Assembly: GCF_017487405.1 (NCBI RefSeq)
Contig: NZ_CP062222.1
Location: 2,031,001 to 2,095,000, forward strand
DNA from: Brevundimonas goettingensis
GTDB lineage: Bacteria; Pseudomonadota; Alphaproteobacteria; Caulobacterales; Caulobacteraceae
Direction of reading: 5' to 3'
Length of the DNA stretch: 64,000 nucleotides
This document shows positions 1-9,911 of this stretch, in pieces; position 1 is the first letter of the stretch; every line of letters starts with the position of its first letter. A program made the translations under genes and the position numbers. The notes below the pieces were generated by a model, which had not been told where the DNA came from, did no database searches, and saw nothing but the letters and a program-made list of their open reading frames with translations.

Positions 1-2223
1 GGGCCGGGTCGGGGCCGTCTCGCTCCGCTCCGACAGGGCCGCCAGCTGGGCCGCCCGCTCCGGCGAGACGAGGAAGCCGGCGCCCATCAGCTGGACCCCG
101 CGCGAGGCCAGAAGAGCGTTGGCCTTCAGGGGCTGGACCGGGGTCTGGTCGGGGCTGATCTGGAGGTTGGAGCCGATCACGCCCCGGGTCTCGTCGAGCG
201 ACAGCAGGGAGGCGCCGTCGGGGCCGCGCCGCTCGGCGACGATCCGGCCGAGACGCCCGGCCCGGTCCGACCGGGTCTTCTCCGCCACCGTGATCGCCAC
301 CCGCACCGAGGCCGCCGAGCCGCCGCTCCAGGGATAGTCGGTGACGGCATAGACCAGATGGATCGCCCCCTCCCCCTCCAGATGGCCGGCCAGCACCGCA
401 CGCGAGCCCTGCTGGGCGATGGAGTTGGTGGTCACGAAGCCGAACCGGCGCAGGCGCGACTTCGGTCGGGCCAGGATGCGGGCCGCCCGATCCCACCAGC
501 ACATGACCAGATCGGCCTGTCGGAACCGGCCCTGCCGCACGGCCCAGAGGTCATCGACATAGGCGTCGCCCAGCTGGCGGCGGGCCTGGGCGGCGCCGAG
601 ATAGGGCGGATTGCCTATGATGAACTCGGCGTCCGGCCAGTCGGACTGTCGAGGCGTCGACCCGCGTCGATAGAGGCCGGCGGGGGATCGCCCCGGCGCC
701 AGCAGGGCGTCCCTCTGAACGATGGCCCCATGGCTGGCGCGCACGACCGAGATCCGGGTCGCGGCGGTTTCGACCCGTCGCCGGGCCTCGGACTGAAGGT
801 CGGCGATGGTCATGACCAGACGGGCGATCCAGACCGCCCGCGGATCGATGTCCAGCCCCATGAACCGACGGCGCGAGACCCGACGCTGGCCGATTCCGGC
901 CCGTCCCTGGTTGTCGGTCAGGTCCTCCAGGGCGACGAAGACCTCGGCCTCCAGGACCCGCATCATCCGCATGGCCACATACAGGAAGTTGCCCGAGCCG
1001 CAGGCCGGGTCCAGCACCCTGACGGTGCAGAGGCGGTGGTGGAAGCGACACAGGATCTGGCGCGCCAGGTCGGTGCGGCCCTGCCCCGCCCGGCGCGCGG
1101 CCCCGGCCCGGACCTCGGCCCATTCGGCGCGCAGCACCTCCATAATGGTCGGGGTGACCACCGCCTCGATGGTCGCGACGTCGGTGTAGTGGACCCCGCC
1201 CGCCGCCCGCTCGCCCGTCGTGAAGGCCCGTTCCAGCAGGGAGCCGAACACCGCCGGCTCCACGTCCCGCCAGTCCTGCCGCGCCGCCGCGATCAGCTGG
1301 TCGAGGTCAGCCGGGGTCAGGGCGATGGGCGCCACCGCGTCCAGCACCTCGCTGTCGAACCTCGGGATGGCCTGGCCGAGGATGACGCTGAAGCCGCCGC
1401 GCCGCATCTCGCGGAACAGCTGGGCGGCGGCCCGATGGAACTCCTCGGGCGTCCGGCGATAGCGTTCCAGCAGCCGCAGGAAGGCGTGGTTCTCGAACCG
1501 CCCGGTGCTGTCCGCGAACATGGCCAGGATGCACTGGGTCAGGAAGTTGGCGGCCTTGGACTGGCAGGCCTGACGGTGGACGGGGTCGATCTCGCTGGCG
1601 CCCGACGCGGCGGCGATGTCGGCGGCCAGGCGCGAGCCGATGATCGGGATCAGCCCCGCCAGGGCCCGCCCCACCACGGCCGTGACCTTGCGCACCTGAA
1701 GCGTCGGATCCAGCGAGTGCGGGTCCATCCAGACGCGGACCAGCCGGTCCCGTATCTCGGGCCGCCGCAGGTCCTCCAGCGCGATCCGGTGGCTCTCGGC
1801 GTCCGGGAAGGGCGCATAGGGGCCGCCGTCCGGGCCGAAGCTGGACCACAGCTCGATCGAGCGGCCGACGTTGACGATCACCAGGAAGGGCGGCCGGCGC
1901 TCCAGCCGGTCCGCATAAAACTCGGCCTGCCTCAGCCCTCTCTCCATGTCGCGCTCTAGCTGGCCAGACGAGGAGGCCGAGGCCTTGGTCTCGAGCACGA
2001 AGGCGCCCCTGCGGTAGCAGTCCGCCCGCATGCGGCGCTGCGACGGTCCCTCGCCGCGGAAGCGGAGGTAGCGTTCGAAGGCATAGTCCGGGTCGCCCAC
2101 GATCTGGTCGTTCGGCGCGGGCACGCCGAGGACCCGGCAGAGCTGGATGATGAAGGTCTGACCGCCCGACAGCTCGCTGACCGTGGCGCGCGTCCAGGTG
2201 TCGATGAAGGTATCCAGATCCAT
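1..2223 (-). CDS. MmeI-like type IIL restriction-modification enzyme, 3' end cut off by window
   Basis: The frame is open from an ATG at 2223 to base 1 (741 codons) with no stop, so the C-terminus lies outside the window. Near the N-terminus is D68-x9-E78-T-K80, the D-x9-ExK nuclease spacing known from MmeI. In the middle is the SAM-binding motif DPACGSG at about residue 405, and the amino-methyltransferase motif NPPY at about 538. MmeI-type proteins combine cutting, N6-adenine methylation and target recognition in one chain of roughly 900 residues, so the missing part should hold the target-recognition domain. No separate restriction gene is visible. A methyltransferase-only relative is possible, but the nuclease motif argues against that. 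It lies 56 bp downstream of hutI on the same strand and is not functionally related to it. Confidence 0.82.
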   Translation of the reverse strand, partial: MDLDTFIDTWTRATVSELSGGQTFIIQLCRVLGVPAPNDQIVGDPDYAFERYLRFRGEGPSQRRMRADCYRRGAFVLETKASASSSGQLERDMERGLRQAEFYADRLERRPPFLVIVNVGRSIELWSSFGPDGGPYAPFPDAESHRIALEDLRRPEIRDRLVRVWMDPHSLDPTLQVRKVTAVVGRALAGLIPIIGSRLAADIAAASGASEIDPVHRQACQSKAANFLTQCILAMFADSTGRFENHAFLRLLERYRRTPEEFHRAAAQLFREMRRGGFSVILGQAIPRFDSEVLDAVAPIALTPADLDQLIAAARQDWRDVEPAVFGSLLERAFTTGERAAGGVHYTDVATIEAVVTPTIMEVLRAEWAEVRAGAARRAGQGRTDLARQILCRFHHRLCTVRVLDPACGSGNFLYVAMRMMRVLEAEVFVALEDLTDNQGRAGIGQRRVSRRRFMGLDIDPRAVWIARLVMTIADLQSEARRRVETAATRISVVRASHGAIVQRDALLAPGRSPAGLYRRGSTPRQSDWPDAEFIIGNPPYLGAAQARRQLGDAYVDDLWAVRQGRFRQADLVMCWWDRAARILARPKSRLRRFGFVTTNSIAQQGSRAVLAGHLEGEGAIHLVYAVTDYPWSGGSAASVRVAITVAEKTRSDRAGRLGRIVAERRGPDGASLLSLDETRGVIGSNLQISPDQTPVQPLKANALLASRGVQLMGAGFLVSPERAAQLAALSERSETAPTRP

Positions 2224-2279
2224 GGTTGAGCCCCCAACTCGGGACCAACCTTAGATTAATTCACAAGATCTTTACACTC

Positions 2280-3506
2280 TTAAGTTGTTAACCTTAACCC
2301 GTCGCGATACCGTCGTGAAAGCAAGGGCTTGCCCAGCCAGTAGGCCAGTTCGGCCGGCCGGGTGATGTCCCAGACGGCGAGGTCCGCACGTTTGCCGGGC
2401 GCGAGGGTCCCGATCTGGTCGGACAGGCCGAGCGCCCGGGCCGCATGACGCGTGGCGCCGGCCAGGGCCTCTTCCGGGGTCAGCCGGAACTGGACGCAGG
2501 CCAGGGTGATGGCGGCCGTCATGGAGGCGACGGGCGAGGTGCCGGGGTTGCAGTCGGTGGCCACGGCCATGGCGACGCCGTGCTTCCTCAGCAGGGCGAT
2601 CGGCGGCGGGGTGGTCTCGCGCAGCATCAGATAGGCGCCGGGCAGAAGGACGGCGACCACTCCTGCCTGGCCCATGGCTTCGATCCCGGCCTCGGTGGCG
2701 TGTTCGATATGGTCGGCGGACAAGGCGTGGTGACGCGCCGCCAGGGCCGCGCCGCCGCCGTCCGACAGCTGGTCGGCGTGCAGCTTGACCGGCAGGCCGA
2801 GCGCCTTCGCCCTGTCGAACAGGCGCGACACCTCCTCCCCGGAGAAGGCGATGGGCTCGCAATAGGCGTCGACGGCGTCGACCAGCCCCTCGACGTGGGC
2901 CGCGGGCAGGATGTCGTCGATGGCTAGGTCGACATAGGCGGCGCGGGCCTCGTCCGAGCCCCGGAACTCGGGCGGGACGGCGTGCAGGCCGAGATAGCTG
3001 GTGCGGACTCGAACCCCGGCCTCGCGGCCGATGCGCCGAGCGACGCGCAGCATCTTCCGCTCGCTGTCGCGGTCGAGGCCATAGCCGGACTTGATCTCGA
3101 CGGTGGTGACGCCCGTCGCCGTCAGGCCTTCGAGACGGCTGAGGGCCGAGGCGTAGAGATCGTCCTCCGAGGCTTCGCGCGTGGCCCGGACCGAGGAGAC
3201 GATGCCGCCGCCGGCGCGGGCGATCTCCTCATAGGTCGCGCCCTCCAGACGCTGTTCGAACTCGCCGGAGCGGTCGCCGCCGAAGACGAGGTGGGTGTGG
3301 CAGTCGATCAGGCCGGGGGTGACCCAGCGGCCGTCGAGAGCGTGGGTCTCCGCCGCCTCATGCGCGGGCAGGTCGGCGCGGGGGCCGACCCAGACAATGG
3401 CGCCGTCGCGGATCAGGATGGCCGCATCCTCGATCGCGCCATAGGGGACGCCGCCTTCCACCATGGTGGCGACGTGGCAGTCGGTGATCTTGAGGTCGGC
3501 CTTCAC
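2280..3506 (-). CDS. hutI: Imidazolonepropionase
   Basis: This cytosolic amidohydrolase hydrolyses 4-imidazolone-5-propionate to N-formimino-L-glutamate, the third step of histidine breakdown. The 408-residue length is normal for the family. The metal-binding DCHTH motif places His70 and His72, and later metal ligands are seen in KLHADQ and in [11 protein letters not shown]. The start codon overlaps the hutC stop by 4 nt, so hutF, hutC and hutI form one minus-strand transcript with hutI last. The stop lies in a short AT-rich stretch before the restriction-modification gene. Confidence 0.96.
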   Translation of the reverse strand: MKADLKITDCHVATMVEGGVPYGAIEDAAILIRDGAIVWVGPRADLPAHEAAETHALDGRWVTPGLIDCHTHLVFGGDRSGEFEQRLEGATYEEIARAGGGIVSSVRATREASEDDLYASALSRLEGLTATGVTTVEIKSGYGLDRDSERKMLRVARRIGREAGVRVRTSYLGLHAVPPEFRGSDEARAAYVDLAIDDILPAAHVEGLVDAVDAYCEPIAFSGEEVSRLFDRAKALGLPVKLHADQLSDGGGAALAARHHALSADHIEHATEAGIEAMGQAGVVAVLLPGAYLMLRETTPPPIALLRKHGVAMAVATDCNPGTSPVASMTAAITLACVQFRLTPEEALAGATRHAARALGLSDQIGTLAPGKRADLAVWDITRPAELAYWLGKPLLSRRYRDGLRLTT

Positions 3507-4222
3507 GGGCGATCTCCGCGCGCGGGCGAGAAGCGGGCGACGAGGTCGTAGCGGTCGCCGGGGAAGGTCTGGCGGACCTGGGTCACCCCCTGCCCGTCCC
3601 GCCAGGTGCGGCGATCCACGCAGAGGCAGGCGGTTCCGGGCTTGAGGCCCAGCAGCCTTGCATCGCCGCCCGCGGCCCCGATGGCGGAGATGCGATGCTC
3701 GGCCTCGGTCCAGGGCGCCGAGTCCAGCAGCCAGGCGCCCGGCGGCATGATGGAGAAGTCGGCCGTCGCCGCCTCGGGCGCCGCGGCCAAGGCGATCAGG
3801 CGGCGCTCCAGGGCGAAGGGGGCGTCGTCGGCCAGATGCAGACCCGCCAGCTCCAGCAGCACCCCGCCGGCGGCCAGATCCCGCTCCTCGCGATTGCGCG
3901 GCTCGCGCTCGAGGCGGTCCAGCAGGCGGAAGCCGTAGATCTGACCACGCTCGGCGATCTCGGCGCCCAGGTCGGGAATGGCCAGGATGGCGGCGTGGGC
4001 GCGCGGCTGGGCGACAAAGGTGCCCGCCCGGCGGCGGCGCGTGACCAGTCCCCGCCCGGCCAGTTCGGAGATGGCCTTGTTCACCGTCATGCGCGAACAG
4101 CCGTACTGGGCCGTCAGCTCATGCTCGAACGGTATGCGCGAGCCGGGCGCCCAGTCGCCGGACAGGATGCGGCCCTCCAGCTCGGCATAGATGCGGCGGT
4201 GCAGGGTGGCGGGTTCGCTCAT
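3503..4222 (-). CDS. hutC: GntR-family histidine-utilisation repressor HutC
   Basis: This is a DNA-binding repressor of 239 residues. An N-terminal GntR winged helix-turn-helix covers about residues 8-75, with the typical [20 protein letters not shown] helix pair. A UTRA ligand-binding domain fills the rest, as in other HutC proteins, whose known inducer is urocanate. It overlaps hutI by 4 nt at its stop and hutF by 4 nt at its start, so it is co-transcribed with genes it probably controls. A candidate operator lies between hutF and hutG at 5650-5663. Confidence 0.93.
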   Translation of the reverse strand: MSEPATLHRRIYAELEGRILSGDWAPGSRIPFEHELTAQYGCSRMTVNKAISELAGRGLVTRRRRAGTFVAQPRAHAAILAIPDLGAEIAERGQIYGFRLLDRLEREPRNREERDLAAGGVLLELAGLHLADDAPFALERRLIALAAAPEAATADFSIMPPGAWLLDSAPWTEAEHRISAIGAAGGDARLLGLKPGTACLCVDRRTWRDGQGVTQVRQTFPGDRYDLVARFSPARGDRP

Positions 4223-5649
4223 GCATCCTGTCCAAGAACGGTCTTCAGCGCCTTGCGGTAGCGGGATTCGATGGCGTCGCGCGCGACATGCCGGCCCTCG
4301 ACCACCACCTGTTCGCCACGCCGCCAGACGGAGCGGATGGCGTTGCGGTCCGCCGCAAAGATCCAGCTGTCGAGGATGGCGTCGCCCGAGCGGCCTTCGA
4401 AAGCGATGCCGCGCGTGTCGAGGCCGACGATGTCAGCCGCCTGACCGACCGCGAGGCCGCCCCCGAGTCCGTTTTGGGCGCCGGTGGCCTGCGCCCCGCC
4501 GGACAGGGCGCGGTCGAACAGGGCGCGGCCGGTGGTGCGAGCCCCATCGGCCATGACGGCGCGCTTCCTGAGCGACAGGCGCTGGCTGTACTCCAGCATG
4601 CGCAGCTCGCCGGCCAAGCCGATGCGGACGTTGGAGTCGGTGCCGATGCCGAACCGGCCGCCCTGCTGGACATAGGCCGAGGCCGGGAAGACGCCGTCGC
4701 CGAGGTTGGCCTCGGTGACCGGGCACAGGCCGACAACGGCGCCGCGCGCGGCGACCTCGCCCCATTCGGCCGGGGTGACGTGAGTGGCGTGTATCAGGCA
4801 CCAGCGCGGATCGACCGGGGCGTTGGCCAGCAACCATTCGACGGGTCGGGCGCCCGACCAGGCGAGGCAGTCGTCGACCTCCTTCGTCTGTTCGGCGACG
4901 TGGATATGGATGGGCCCGTCTCCGGCGAGGCCCGGCATGGCCGCCAGTTCCTCCGGCGACACGGCGCGCAGGCTGTGCGGGGCGACGCCGACGACGGCGT
5001 CGGGCAGGGCCGCCGTCAGGGTCCGGCCGCGCGCGACCAGATCGGCGAACTGGTCCACATCAGTGATGAACCGCCGCTGGCCATGGTTGGGCTCGGCCCC
5101 GCCGAACTGCGAATGGGCGTAGAAGACCGGCAGAAGGGTCAGGCCGACGCCCGTCGCCTCCGCCGCCGCCACGATCCGGCCCGTCAGCTCGGCCGGATCG
5201 GCATAGGGCCGGCCGACCGGGGCGTTGTGCAGATAGTGGAACTCGGCGACGCGGGTGAAGCCGCCCTCCAGCATTTCGGCGAAGGCCAGGGCGGTGATGG
5301 CCTCGATCTCCTCCGGCCCGCCCCGGTCGAGGAAGCGGTACATGAGCTGGCGCCAGCTCCAGAAGTCGTCATCCTCGCCACCTTCGGGACCCCGCCCCTC
5401 GGTCAGGCCGGCCATGGCGCGCTGGAAGGCGTGGCTGTGGACGTTGGCGACGCCTGGGATTGCGACCCCGCCGCCCTGATCCGTCGCGGTCCGGGCGACG
5501 GCGGTCTCGATGGTCGCGATCAGACCGTCCGCGACGGTGATCCGGACGTCGGACGCCCAGGCTTCCCCCAGCAAAGCCTGTTCGAACCACAGGCTGCGAC
5601 CCCCACGCGACGTTTGCGGCACTGGACAATCCCGATCAGACTCGAACAT
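4219..5649 (-). CDS. hutF: Formimidoylglutamate deiminase
   Basis: This amidohydrolase deiminates N-formimino-L-glutamate to N-formyl-L-glutamate and ammonia. Together with HutG it defines the five-step histidine route. The metal-binding motif NVHSHAFQRAM is near residue 70, and VAPHSLRAV, LIHATH and GIGTDSNV follow. The ATG at 5649 has no Shine-Dalgarno sequence, and the palindrome at 5650-5663 abuts it. Translation may be leaderless, or may begin at a GTG about nine codons further in that is preceded by GGGA. The gene is divergent from hutG, with about 50 bp between them. An in-frame extension upstream of 5649 would run through the palindrome and is unlikely. Confidence 0.93.
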   Translation of the reverse strand: MFESDRDCPVPQTSRGGRSLWFEQALLGEAWASDVRITVADGLIATIETAVARTATDQGGGVAIPGVANVHSHAFQRAMAGLTEGRGPEGGEDDDFWSWRQLMYRFLDRGGPEEIEAITALAFAEMLEGGFTRVAEFHYLHNAPVGRPYADPAELTGRIVAAAEATGVGLTLLPVFYAHSQFGGAEPNHGQRRFITDVDQFADLVARGRTLTAALPDAVVGVAPHSLRAVSPEELAAMPGLAGDGPIHIHVAEQTKEVDDCLAWSGARPVEWLLANAPVDPRWCLIHATHVTPAEWGEVAARGAVVGLCPVTEANLGDGVFPASAYVQQGGRFGIGTDSNVRIGLAGELRMLEYSQRLSLRKRAVMADGARTTGRALFDRALSGGAQATGAQNGLGGGLAVGQAADIVGLDTRGIAFEGRSGDAILDSWIFAADRNAIRSVWRRGEQVVVEGRHVARDAIESRYRKALKTVLGQDA

Positions 5650-5663
5650 TATGTATAGACATA
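5650..5663. promoter_or_regulatory. Candidate HutC operator between hutF and hutG
   Basis: TATGTATAGACATA is an inverted repeat (TATGT / ACATA) with an ATAG centre. It resembles the TGTATA-type operators described for HutC repressors in other proteobacteria. It touches the hutF start codon and lies 37 bp upstream of hutG, so one bound repressor could block both divergent transcripts. The assignment rests on symmetry, position and the presence of hutC in the cluster. Confidence 0.6.
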
Positions 5664-5699
5664 CCACACCCAAACGGAATCGCGAGGGAGGCTGACATC

Positions 5700-6512
5700 A
5701 TGCAGGACTGGCTCACGATCCGCGAAGGCGCGTCGCCCCTGATCATCGGCTTTCCGCACACCGGCACGGCGATCCCGGCGGAGATCGAGGCGCGGATGAC
5801 CTCGCCCTGGCTGGCGCGCAAGGACGCTGACTGGTGGGTGGACCGGCTCTATGACTTCGCGGTCGAGCTGGACGCGACTTTCGTGCGCACCGGCATCTCG
5901 CGCAGCGTCATCGACGTGAACCGCGACCCTTCGGGCGTCTCCCTCTATCCCGGCATGACCACCACCGGCCTGTGCCCGCTCGAGACCTTCGACGGCGAAT
6001 CGCTCTATCGGCCGGGCCAAGAGCCGGATCAGGCCGAGATCGACGCCCGCCGCGCCGCTTTCTTCGATCCCTACCACGCCGCCCTGCAGGGACAGATCGA
6101 CCGACTGAGGGCGAAGGGCCCCGTCGTCCTCTATGACGCCCATTCGATCCGCTCGGTCGTGCCGCGCCTGTTCGAGGGCGAGTTGCCCCAGTTCAACATC
6201 GGCGACAACGGCGGGACGACCTGCGACGGCGCCCTGACGCAGGGCGTCGAGGCCGCCTGCGCCGTGTCGGGCCTGAGCCATATCGTCAACGGCCGCTTCC
6301 GTGGCGGTTGGACCACGCGCCACTACGGCCAGCCGGCGTCGGGCGTCCACGCCATCCAGATGGAGCTGGCCGACCGCGGCTACATGGTCGATCCGGCCGG
6401 GCCTGTCGACGAGACGAACTGGCCCTCCCCCTATGAACCCGCCCGGGCGGAACGGATGCGCGAGACCCTGCGCGCCGTCCTGACCGCCTGCATCGACTTC
6501 GCCCAAGCCTGA
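5700..6512 (+). CDS. hutG: N-formylglutamate deformylase
   Basis: This 270-residue cytosolic enzyme hydrolyses N-formyl-L-glutamate to glutamate and formate, the last step of the HutF route. It belongs to the FGase (N-formylglutamate amidohydrolase) family. The family features PHTGTAIP near the N-terminus, DVNRDPSG, YDAHSIRS and the FRGGWTTRHYG stretch are all visible. The ATG at 5700 follows a clear GGGAGG site 8 bp upstream. It is the first gene of the plus-strand hutGUH operon, and hutU begins 9 bp after its stop. Confidence 0.95.
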   Translation: MQDWLTIREGASPLIIGFPHTGTAIPAEIEARMTSPWLARKDADWWVDRLYDFAVELDATFVRTGISRSVIDVNRDPSGVSLYPGMTTTGLCPLETFDGESLYRPGQEPDQAEIDARRAAFFDPYHAALQGQIDRLRAKGPVVLYDAHSIRSVVPRLFEGELPQFNIGDNGGTTCDGALTQGVEAACAVSGLSHIVNGRFRGGWTTRHYGQPASGVHAIQMELADRGYMVDPAGPVDETNWPSPYEPARAERMRETLRAVLTACIDFAQA

Positions 6513-6521
6513 CGGACTGCC

Positions 6522-8192
6522 ATGACCGACAAGACCCCCAATGCCCGCGTCGTCCGCAGCCCCCGCGGTCCCGAGAAGACGGCGAAGACCTGGGTCGCCG
6601 AGGCGGCTATGCGGATGATGATGAACAACCTCGATCCCGAGGTGGCCGAGCGGCCCGACGACCTGGTCGTCTATGGCGGCATCGGCAAGGCGGCGCGTGA
6701 CTGGGCCAGCTTCGACCGCATCGTGTCGGAACTGCAGACGCTGGAGGCCGACGAGACCCTGCTGGTCCAGTCGGGCAAGCCGGTCGGCGTCTTCCGCACC
6801 CATGAGGACGCGCCGCGCGTCCTGATCGCCAACTCCAACCTGGTGCCCAAATGGGCGACCTGGGAGCATTTCAACGAACTCGATCGCAAGGGGCTGATGA
6901 TGTACGGCCAGATGACCGCCGGGTCCTGGATCTACATCGGCACGCAAGGGATCGTTCAGGGCACCTATGAGACCTTCATGGAGGCCGGGCGTCAGCACTA
7001 TGAGGGCGACTGGTCGGGCAAGTGGATCCTGACGGCGGGCCTCGGCGGCATGGGCGGCGCCCAGACCCTGGCCGCGACCATGGCCGGCGCGTCGTGCCTC
7101 GCCGTCGAGTGCCAGCGCAGCCGGATCGAGAAGCGTCTGGAGACCCGCTACCTCGACGTCATGGCCGAGACTCTCGACGAAGCCCTGGCCCTGATCGAAC
7201 AGTCGCTGACGGACGGCAAGCCGGTCTCGGTCGGCCTGCTGGCCAATGCCGCCGACGTCCTGCCCGACTTGGTGAAGCGTGGCGTGCGGCCCGATCTGGT
7301 CACCGACCAGACCAGCGCCCACGACCTGGTCAACGGCTATCTGCCGAGCGGCTGGACCGTCGCGGAGTGGGAAGGCAAGCGCCAGTCCGACCCGGCCTCG
7401 GTCGAGGCGGCGGCCAAGACGTCGATCGTCAAACACGTCCAGGCCATGCTCGATTTCCAGGCGGCGGGCGTCCCGGTCGTCGACTATGGCAACAACATCC
7501 GTCAGGTCGCCTTCGACGAGGGGCTGGCGAACGCCTTCGACTTCCCCGGCTTCGTGCCCGCCTATATCCGCCCGCTGTTCTGCCGGGGCGTCGGCCCGTT
7601 CCGCTGGGCGGCGCTGAGCGGCGATCCGGAGGATATCCGCAAGACCGACGAAGCCATGAAGCGGCTGTTCCCCGACGACGCCGGCCTGCATCGCTGGCTC
7701 GACATGGCCGGAGAACGTATCGCATTCCAAGGACTTCCGGCCCGTATCTGCTGGATTGGTTTAGGTGATCGTCACCGCGCCGGCCTGATGTTCAACGAGA
7801 TGGTGGCGTCGGGCGAACTGTCGGCGCCGGTCGTGATCGGGCGCGATCACCTCGACTCCGGCTCGGTCGCCAGCCCCAACCGCGAGACGGAATCAATGAT
7901 GGACGGATCGGACGCCGTGTCCGACTGGCCGCTGCTGAACGCGCTGCTCAACACCGCCTCGGGCGCCAGCTGGGTGTCGCTGCATCACGGCGGCGGCGTG
8001 GGCATGGGCTACTCCCAGCACTCGGGCGTGGTCATCGTCGCCGACGGCACGCCGGAGGCGGCGAAGCGTCTCGAGCGCGTCCTGTGGAACGACCCGGCGA
8101 CCGGCGTCATGCGCCACGCCGACGCCGGCTATGAGATCGCGCGTGCCTCGGCTCGCGAGCACGAACTGAACCTGCCGAGCCTGAAGGCCTGA
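6522..8192 (+). CDS. hutU: Urocanate hydratase
   Basis: Urocanase adds water to urocanate to give 4-imidazolone-5-propionate, using tightly bound NAD+. The 556-residue length is standard. The NAD-binding GLGGMGGA motif is at residues 173-180, and [11 protein letters not shown] carries Cys410, the position known as the essential cysteine in the Pseudomonas enzyme. [11 protein letters not shown] near residue 51 is also conserved. It sits between hutG and hutH with gaps of 9 and 2 bp, so it is in the same operon. Confidence 0.97.
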   Translation: MTDKTPNARVVRSPRGPEKTAKTWVAEAAMRMMMNNLDPEVAERPDDLVVYGGIGKAARDWASFDRIVSELQTLEADETLLVQSGKPVGVFRTHEDAPRVLIANSNLVPKWATWEHFNELDRKGLMMYGQMTAGSWIYIGTQGIVQGTYETFMEAGRQHYEGDWSGKWILTAGLGGMGGAQTLAATMAGASCLAVECQRSRIEKRLETRYLDVMAETLDEALALIEQSLTDGKPVSVGLLANAADVLPDLVKRGVRPDLVTDQTSAHDLVNGYLPSGWTVAEWEGKRQSDPASVEAAAKTSIVKHVQAMLDFQAAGVPVVDYGNNIRQVAFDEGLANAFDFPGFVPAYIRPLFCRGVGPFRWAALSGDPEDIRKTDEAMKRLFPDDAGLHRWLDMAGERIAFQGLPARICWIGLGDRHRAGLMFNEMVASGELSAPVVIGRDHLDSGSVASPNRETESMMDGSDAVSDWPLLNALLNTASGASWVSLHHGGGVGMGYSQHSGVVIVADGTPEAAKRLERVLWNDPATGVMRHADAGYEIARASAREHELNLPSLKA

Positions 8193-8194
8193 TC

Positions 8195-9724
8195 ATGACC
8201 AACCTCACGCTCGGTTCCGCCCCCCTCACCCTGCCCCAGCTCCGCGCCGTCCTCGACGCGCCCGTCACCGTCGAACTGACCGCCGACGCCTGGGCCTGTG
8301 TCGAGAAGAGCGCCGCGACCGTGGCCGCCATCGTCGCCGAGGGCCGCACCGTCTATGGCGTCAACACGGGCTTCGGCCTGCTGGCCAATACCTCCATCGC
8401 GCCCGGCGATCTGGAGACCCTGCAGCGCAATCTGGTGCTGAGCCACGCCTGCGGCGTCGGCGCGCTTCTGCCCGACGCGGTGACGCGCCTGATGATGGTT
8501 CTCAAGATCGCGTCCCTGTCGCGCGGCGCCTCGGGCGTCCGGCGCGAGACGCTGGAGACCCTGATCGCCCTGGTGAACGCCGACGTCCTGCCCTGCGTGC
8601 CGTCGAAGGGTTCGGTCGGGGCCTCGGGCGATCTGGCGCCCCTGGCCCATATGTCCTGCGTCCTGATCGGCGTCGGCGAAGCCCGCTATCAGACCCAGAC
8701 GCTGGACGCTGAGGCCGCCCTGGCCAAGGTCGGGCTATCGCCCCTGACGCTCGGCCCAAAGGAGGGTCTGGCCCTGCTGAACGGCACCCAGTGCTCGACG
8801 GCGCTGGCGCTGGCGGGTCTGTTTGCGGCCGAGGCCGTCTATGCCGCCGGGATCGCCGCCGGCGCCCTGTCGGTCGATGCGCTGAAGGGGTCCGACGCCC
8901 CGTTCGACCCCCGGATTCACGCCCTGCGCGGCCAGCCCGGCCAGATCGCGGTCGCCGAACGCCTGCGTGACCTCATGGCCGGCAGCGCCATCCGCGAGAG
9001 CCATCTGGAAGACGACGGCAAGGTGCAGGACCCCTATTCCCTGCGCTGCCAGCCGCAGGTGATGGGCGCCGTGCTCGACGTCCTGACCGCGTCGGCCGCC
9101 ATGCTGGAGCGCGAGGCCAATGCGGTGACCGACAATCCGCTGGTCTTCATCGAGGACGGGGATGTGATCTCGGGGGGCAATTTCCACGCCGAGCCGGTGG
9201 CCTTCGCCGCCGACCAGATCGCCATGGCCCTGTGCGAGATCGGAAACATCTCCGAGCGCCGCACCTCGATCCTCGTCGATCCGAAGATGAGCGAACTGCC
9301 CGCCTTCCTCGTGCGCGAGAGCGGGCTGAACTCGGGCTTCATGATCGCCCAGGTGACCGCCGCCGCCCTCGTCGCCGAAAACCGGATGATGAGCCATCCG
9401 TGCAGCGTCGATACCGTCCCGACCAGCGCCAATCAGGAAGACCACGTCTCGATGGCTACCCATGGCGCCCGCCGCCTGCTGGAGATGGCCGAGAACGCCG
9501 CCACCGTGGTCGGGATCGAGCTTCTGGCCGCCGCGCAAGGGATCGAGTTCCACCGCCCGCTGAAGAGCTCGGCGCCGCTGGAGCAGGTCTTCGCCATCGT
9601 GCGCGAGGCCGCCGCCGCATACGGCTCGGACCACTATTTCGCCCCGGACATCGAACGGGCGACGGACGGGGTGCGGGCGGGACGGTATCGCGGGTTCGCC
9701 GGCGGGCTGCTGCCGTCGGCGTAA
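8195..9724 (+). CDS. hutH: Histidine ammonia-lyase
   Basis: This enzyme starts the pathway by removing ammonia from histidine to form urocanate. The electrophilic MIO cofactor forms from the Ala143-Ser144-Gly145 triad, seen here in [20 protein letters not shown] near residue 54 and the RCQPQVMGA and NEDH-like NQEDHVS stretches are also typical. The 509-residue length is normal. It is the last gene of hutGUH. A perfect inverted repeat 14 bp after the stop (9739-9866) could help end transcription. Confidence 0.97.
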   Translation: MTNLTLGSAPLTLPQLRAVLDAPVTVELTADAWACVEKSAATVAAIVAEGRTVYGVNTGFGLLANTSIAPGDLETLQRNLVLSHACGVGALLPDAVTRLMMVLKIASLSRGASGVRRETLETLIALVNADVLPCVPSKGSVGASGDLAPLAHMSCVLIGVGEARYQTQTLDAEAALAKVGLSPLTLGPKEGLALLNGTQCSTALALAGLFAAEAVYAAGIAAGALSVDALKGSDAPFDPRIHALRGQPGQIAVAERLRDLMAGSAIRESHLEDDGKVQDPYSLRCQPQVMGAVLDVLTASAAMLEREANAVTDNPLVFIEDGDVISGGNFHAEPVAFAADQIAMALCEIGNISERRTSILVDPKMSELPAFLVRESGLNSGFMIAQVTAAALVAENRMMSHPCSVDTVPTSANQEDHVSMATHGARRLLEMAENAATVVGIELLAAAQGIEFHRPLKSSAPLEQVFAIVREAAAAYGSDHYFAPDIERATDGVRAGRYRGFAGGLLPSA

Positions 9725-9738
9725 GAACACGTCCCTTA

Positions 9739-9866
9739 CACCGCTCATCCCGGCGAATGCCGGGATCCAGATGCAGATGCCTTGCCGGCCGCAGGCACAC
9801 CGGCCGTACGAAAACCCAAACAGCGCATATGAATCTGGATCCCGGCATTCGCCGGGATGAGCGGTG
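9739..9866. repeat. Intergenic element with long perfect inverted ends, copy 1
   Basis: Bases 9739-9772 and 9833-9866 are perfect reverse complements (34 nt each) around a 60-bp centre. Each arm also holds its own small hairpin, CCCGGCGAATGCCGGG. The element fills most of the gap between the convergent hutH and fni genes. A related copy with less perfect arms is at 33291-33422. It looks like a dispersed REP-type or MITE-like repeat. It may also act as a bidirectional terminator. Confidence 0.8.
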
Positions 9867-9911
9867 AAGTGTGAAAGTGGGGGAGGCTTCTTACGTAGCC
9901 ACCGAAAAGGA

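Noticed and set aside
358..1959. Very long plus-strand open frame opposite the restriction-modification gene
   Set aside because: It has a shadow composition rich in Arg, Gly, Pro and Asp, and lies exactly opposite a real frame with recognisable motifs. High GC keeps the opposite strand open.
5649..7730. 693-codon minus-strand open frame across hutG and hutU
   Set aside because: It is antisense to two certain enzymes and its composition is repetitive Gly/Asp/His/Val/Leu with no domain.
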